A program made the position numbers and the translations under genes. From Candidatus Bathyarchaeota archaeon RBG_13_52_12 (GTDB lineage Archaea; Thermoproteota; Bathyarchaeia; TCS64): a stretch of 7,440 nt of DNA. The stretch is from the NCBI GenBank assembly GCA_001774245.1, contig MEZF01000072.1, forward strand, positions 3,588 through 11,027. Reading direction: 5' to 3'. Below the pieces are notes generated by a model. The model was not told the origin of the DNA. It saw only the letters and a list, made by a program, of their open reading frames with translations, and ran no database searches. This document shows, in pieces, positions 5,561-7,440 of this stretch; positions within the stretch are counted from its first letter, which is position 1, and each line of letters begins with the position of its first letter.

Positions 5561-7440
5561 ATGAGCAAGATAATCGACAGCATAAAGTTCGGCCTCCTCC
5601 AACCCGACGAAGTCAGAAAGCTCAGCGCAGTGGAGATCCAGACCAGCGACACCTACGACGAAGACGGGGCACCCATCGCTGGCGGGCTTATGGACCACCG
5701 CCTCGGCACCCTGGAACCCCGCCAAAGGTGCCAGACCTGCGGAAACATCTCACTTAACTGTCCCGGTCACTTCGGCCACATTGAACTCGCGGTACCAGTC
5801 ATCCACGTGGAGTTCGCCAAGCAGATCTACAGGCTACTCACAGCAACATGCCGAGGCTGCGGCCGTATCCTAATACCCAACGAAGGAAACGAGAGCATCG
5901 ACTACTTCAAGAGGAGGAGAGAGGAAGACCTCAAGCTATTTGGTAAGGTCACTGACGACACAATCAACGAAGTACTCAAGGTAGCGAAAAAGTACAAGCG
6001 AGGTAAGGAGTGTCCACACTGTGGTATGCCACAAACAAACGTCAGGTTCGCCAAGCCCACCACATTCTTCGAGTCCGAGTCCACCGAAGAAAGCGATGTA
6101 GGAGTGGAGGGAGTCGAGGCCATCGCCGTTGAGGGCGAGGAGGCCGCCAGTAGGCTCACCGCCAACATGATCAGGGAGTGGTTCGAGAGGATCCCAGATG
6201 ACGATCTCCGTCTTGTAGACTTCGAGCCCGAAGTCGCACGCCCCGAATGGATGATTCTCCAGGTTCTCCCCGTACCACCGGTGGATGTGAGGCCAAGCAT
6301 CATACTAGAATCTGGAATACGCGCCGAGGACGACCTAACCCATAAGCTCGTCGACATCATCAGAATCAATCAACGATTACGCGAGAACATCGATGCTGGT
6401 GCACCAACTCTCATCATCGAGGACCTTAGCGAACTTCTCCAGTACCACGTTACGACTTACTTTAATAATGAGGTCAGTGGGATCCCACCCGCCCGCCACA
6501 GGAGTGGGAGGACTCTGAAGAGCCTAGCCCAGCGCTTAAAGGGAAAGGAGGGCAGGTTCCGGGGTAATTTAAGTGGGAAGCGTGTCGATTACTCCGCCCG
6601 AACCGTCATCAGCCCAGACCCTAACCTTGACATCAATGAGGTCGGCGTCCCCGTAGCCATAGCTGTCAGGCTAACCGTCCCCGATGTCGTAACGGTGAGG
6701 AACCTCGACGAGATGAAGAGACTCGTCCTAAACGGTCCCTACAAGCACCCAGGAGCGTTATATGTGGTACGTCCAGATCAGAAGAGGATCCGGCTGGAGT
6801 TTGTCCAAGACAGGAGTGGCATAGCAGATACTCTCGAGTCAGGCTTCATAGTTGAGCGTCACCTAAAGGACGGCGACATCGCCCTGTTCAACAGGCAGCC
6901 ATCGCTTCACAGGATGAGCATCATGGCCCACAGAGTCAGGGTGCTCCCCTACAAAACTTTCAGGATGCATCTCGCCGTCTGCCCACCATATAATGCTGAC
7001 TTTGATGGGGATGAGATGAACCTACACATCCCTCAGAGTAAGGAGGCGCAGACCGAGGCTAGGCTACTAATGCAGGTCCAGGACCAGATCCTCAGCCCCC
7101 GCTACGGTGCACCAATCATCGGCGCCACGAAGGATTTCATCAGCGGAGCCTACCTCCTAACGAGGAAGGATACCCTTCTCACGGCGAAGGAGGTCGGAAA
7201 ACTCCTCGCACAGGCAAACTACAAGGGCGAGATACCCACTCCAACCGTTGAGAAACCCGTTAAACAGTGGACTGGTAAACAAGTTTTCAGCCTCTTCCTT
7301 CCCAAGGACTTCAACTTCGTCAGCCGCGCAAACGTCTGCCGCCACTGCCCAACCTGCGACAAAGAAGCCTGCCAATATGACTCATATGTAATGATCCAGA
7401 GCGGCAAGTTACTCAGCGGCGTCATCGACAAGAACAGCAT
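5561..7440 (+). CDS. rpoA1: DNA-directed RNA polymerase subunit A', 3' end outside window
   Basis: This is the largest RNAP subunit, which carries the catalytic metal site. 626 complete codons are visible and the frame is still open at the window end. The clamp begins with zinc site C57, C60, C67, H70 (CQTC, NCPGH), followed by a second site C97, C100, C151, C154. The lid/rudder/switch region has GNLSGKRVDYSARTVISPDP (335-354). The absolutely conserved NADFDGD at 478-484 places the Mg-binding aspartates at 480, 482 and 484. Residues about 170-196 form an acidic, low-complexity insertion. A four-cysteine cluster sits at 593, 596, 599 and 604. ATG 5561 lies 1 nt after the rpoB stop, and its AAAGGAG (5544-5550) sits inside the rpoB 3' end, so translation is probably coupled. 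In most archaea A' ends near 880 residues with A'' separate, whereas Thaumarchaeota-type RpoA is unsplit. The window ends too early to tell. Confidence 0.98.
   Translation, partial: MSKIIDSIKFGLLQPDEVRKLSAVEIQTSDTYDEDGAPIAGGLMDHRLGTLEPRQRCQTCGNISLNCPGHFGHIELAVPVIHVEFAKQIYRLLTATCRGCGRILIPNEGNESIDYFKRRREEDLKLFGKVTDDTINEVLKVAKKYKRGKECPHCGMPQTNVRFAKPTTFFESESTEESDVGVEGVEAIAVEGEEAASRLTANMIREWFERIPDDDLRLVDFEPEVARPEWMILQVLPVPPVDVRPSIILESGIRAEDDLTHKLVDIIRINQRLRENIDAGAPTLIIEDLSELLQYHVTTYFNNEVSGIPPARHRSGRTLKSLAQRLKGKEGRFRGNLSGKRVDYSARTVISPDPNLDINEVGVPVAIAVRLTVPDVVTVRNLDEMKRLVLNGPYKHPGALYVVRPDQKRIRLEFVQDRSGIADTLESGFIVERHLKDGDIALFNRQPSLHRMSIMAHRVRVLPYKTFRMHLAVCPPYNADFDGDEMNLHIPQSKEAQTEARLLMQVQDQILSPRYGAPIIGATKDFISGAYLLTRKDTLLTAKEVGKLLAQANYKGEIPTPTVEKPVKQWTGKQVFSLFLPKDFNFVSRANVCRHCPTCDKEACQYDSYVMIQSGKLLSGVIDKNS

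Noticed and set aside
5902..6369. 155-residue minus-strand open frame inside rpoA1
   Set aside because: It is Ser/Leu-rich, lacks any recognisable motif, and lies opposite a well-conserved RpoA' frame.

Overview
The window is archaeal chromosomal core-genome DNA. It carries an undivided RNA polymerase subunit B gene followed 1 nt later by the gene for subunit A (A' part). It also carries an archaeal Sm-like protein gene, a ribosomal protein L37e gene, and a tRNA-Leu(UAA) whose intron forms an archaeal bulge-helix-bulge splice motif. Single-piece RpoB excludes the methanogen and halophile lineages that split B into B' and B''. It fits TACK archaea (a Bathyarchaeia-like lineage is my guess) but also some Euryarchaeota such as Thermococcales, so the placement is tentative.

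Layout. 1-78: promoter and leader of the first gene. 79-1170 (+): an unrecognised membrane-anchored, probably glycosylated extracellular protein with two apparent beta-rich domains. 1171-1232: short convergent gap. 1233-1342 (-): tRNA-Leu(UAA) with encoded CCA and a 22-nt intron, with its own TATA box at 1368-1374. 1343-1502: T-rich trailer of the L37e/LSm operon plus the tRNA promoter. 1503-1925 (-): LSm then L37e, a compact two-gene operon. 1926-2229: a divergent intergenic region of about 300 bp with both promoters and a long rpoB leader containing a large inverted repeat. 2230-5559 (+): rpoB. 5561-7440 (+): rpoA1, running off the window end.

Functional logic. Most of the window serves gene expression: the two catalytic RNAP subunits are co-transcribed to the right. 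An RNA-binding Sm-like protein and a 50S zinc-ribbon protein are transcribed divergently to the left, followed by a leucine tRNA under its own promoter. The surface protein at the left edge is unrelated and convergent with the tRNA.

I see no mobile element, CRISPR array or defence cassette. The points most worth a second look are the structured rpoB leader, the missing rpoH upstream of rpoB, the tRNA intron, and the uncharacterised two-domain surface protein.
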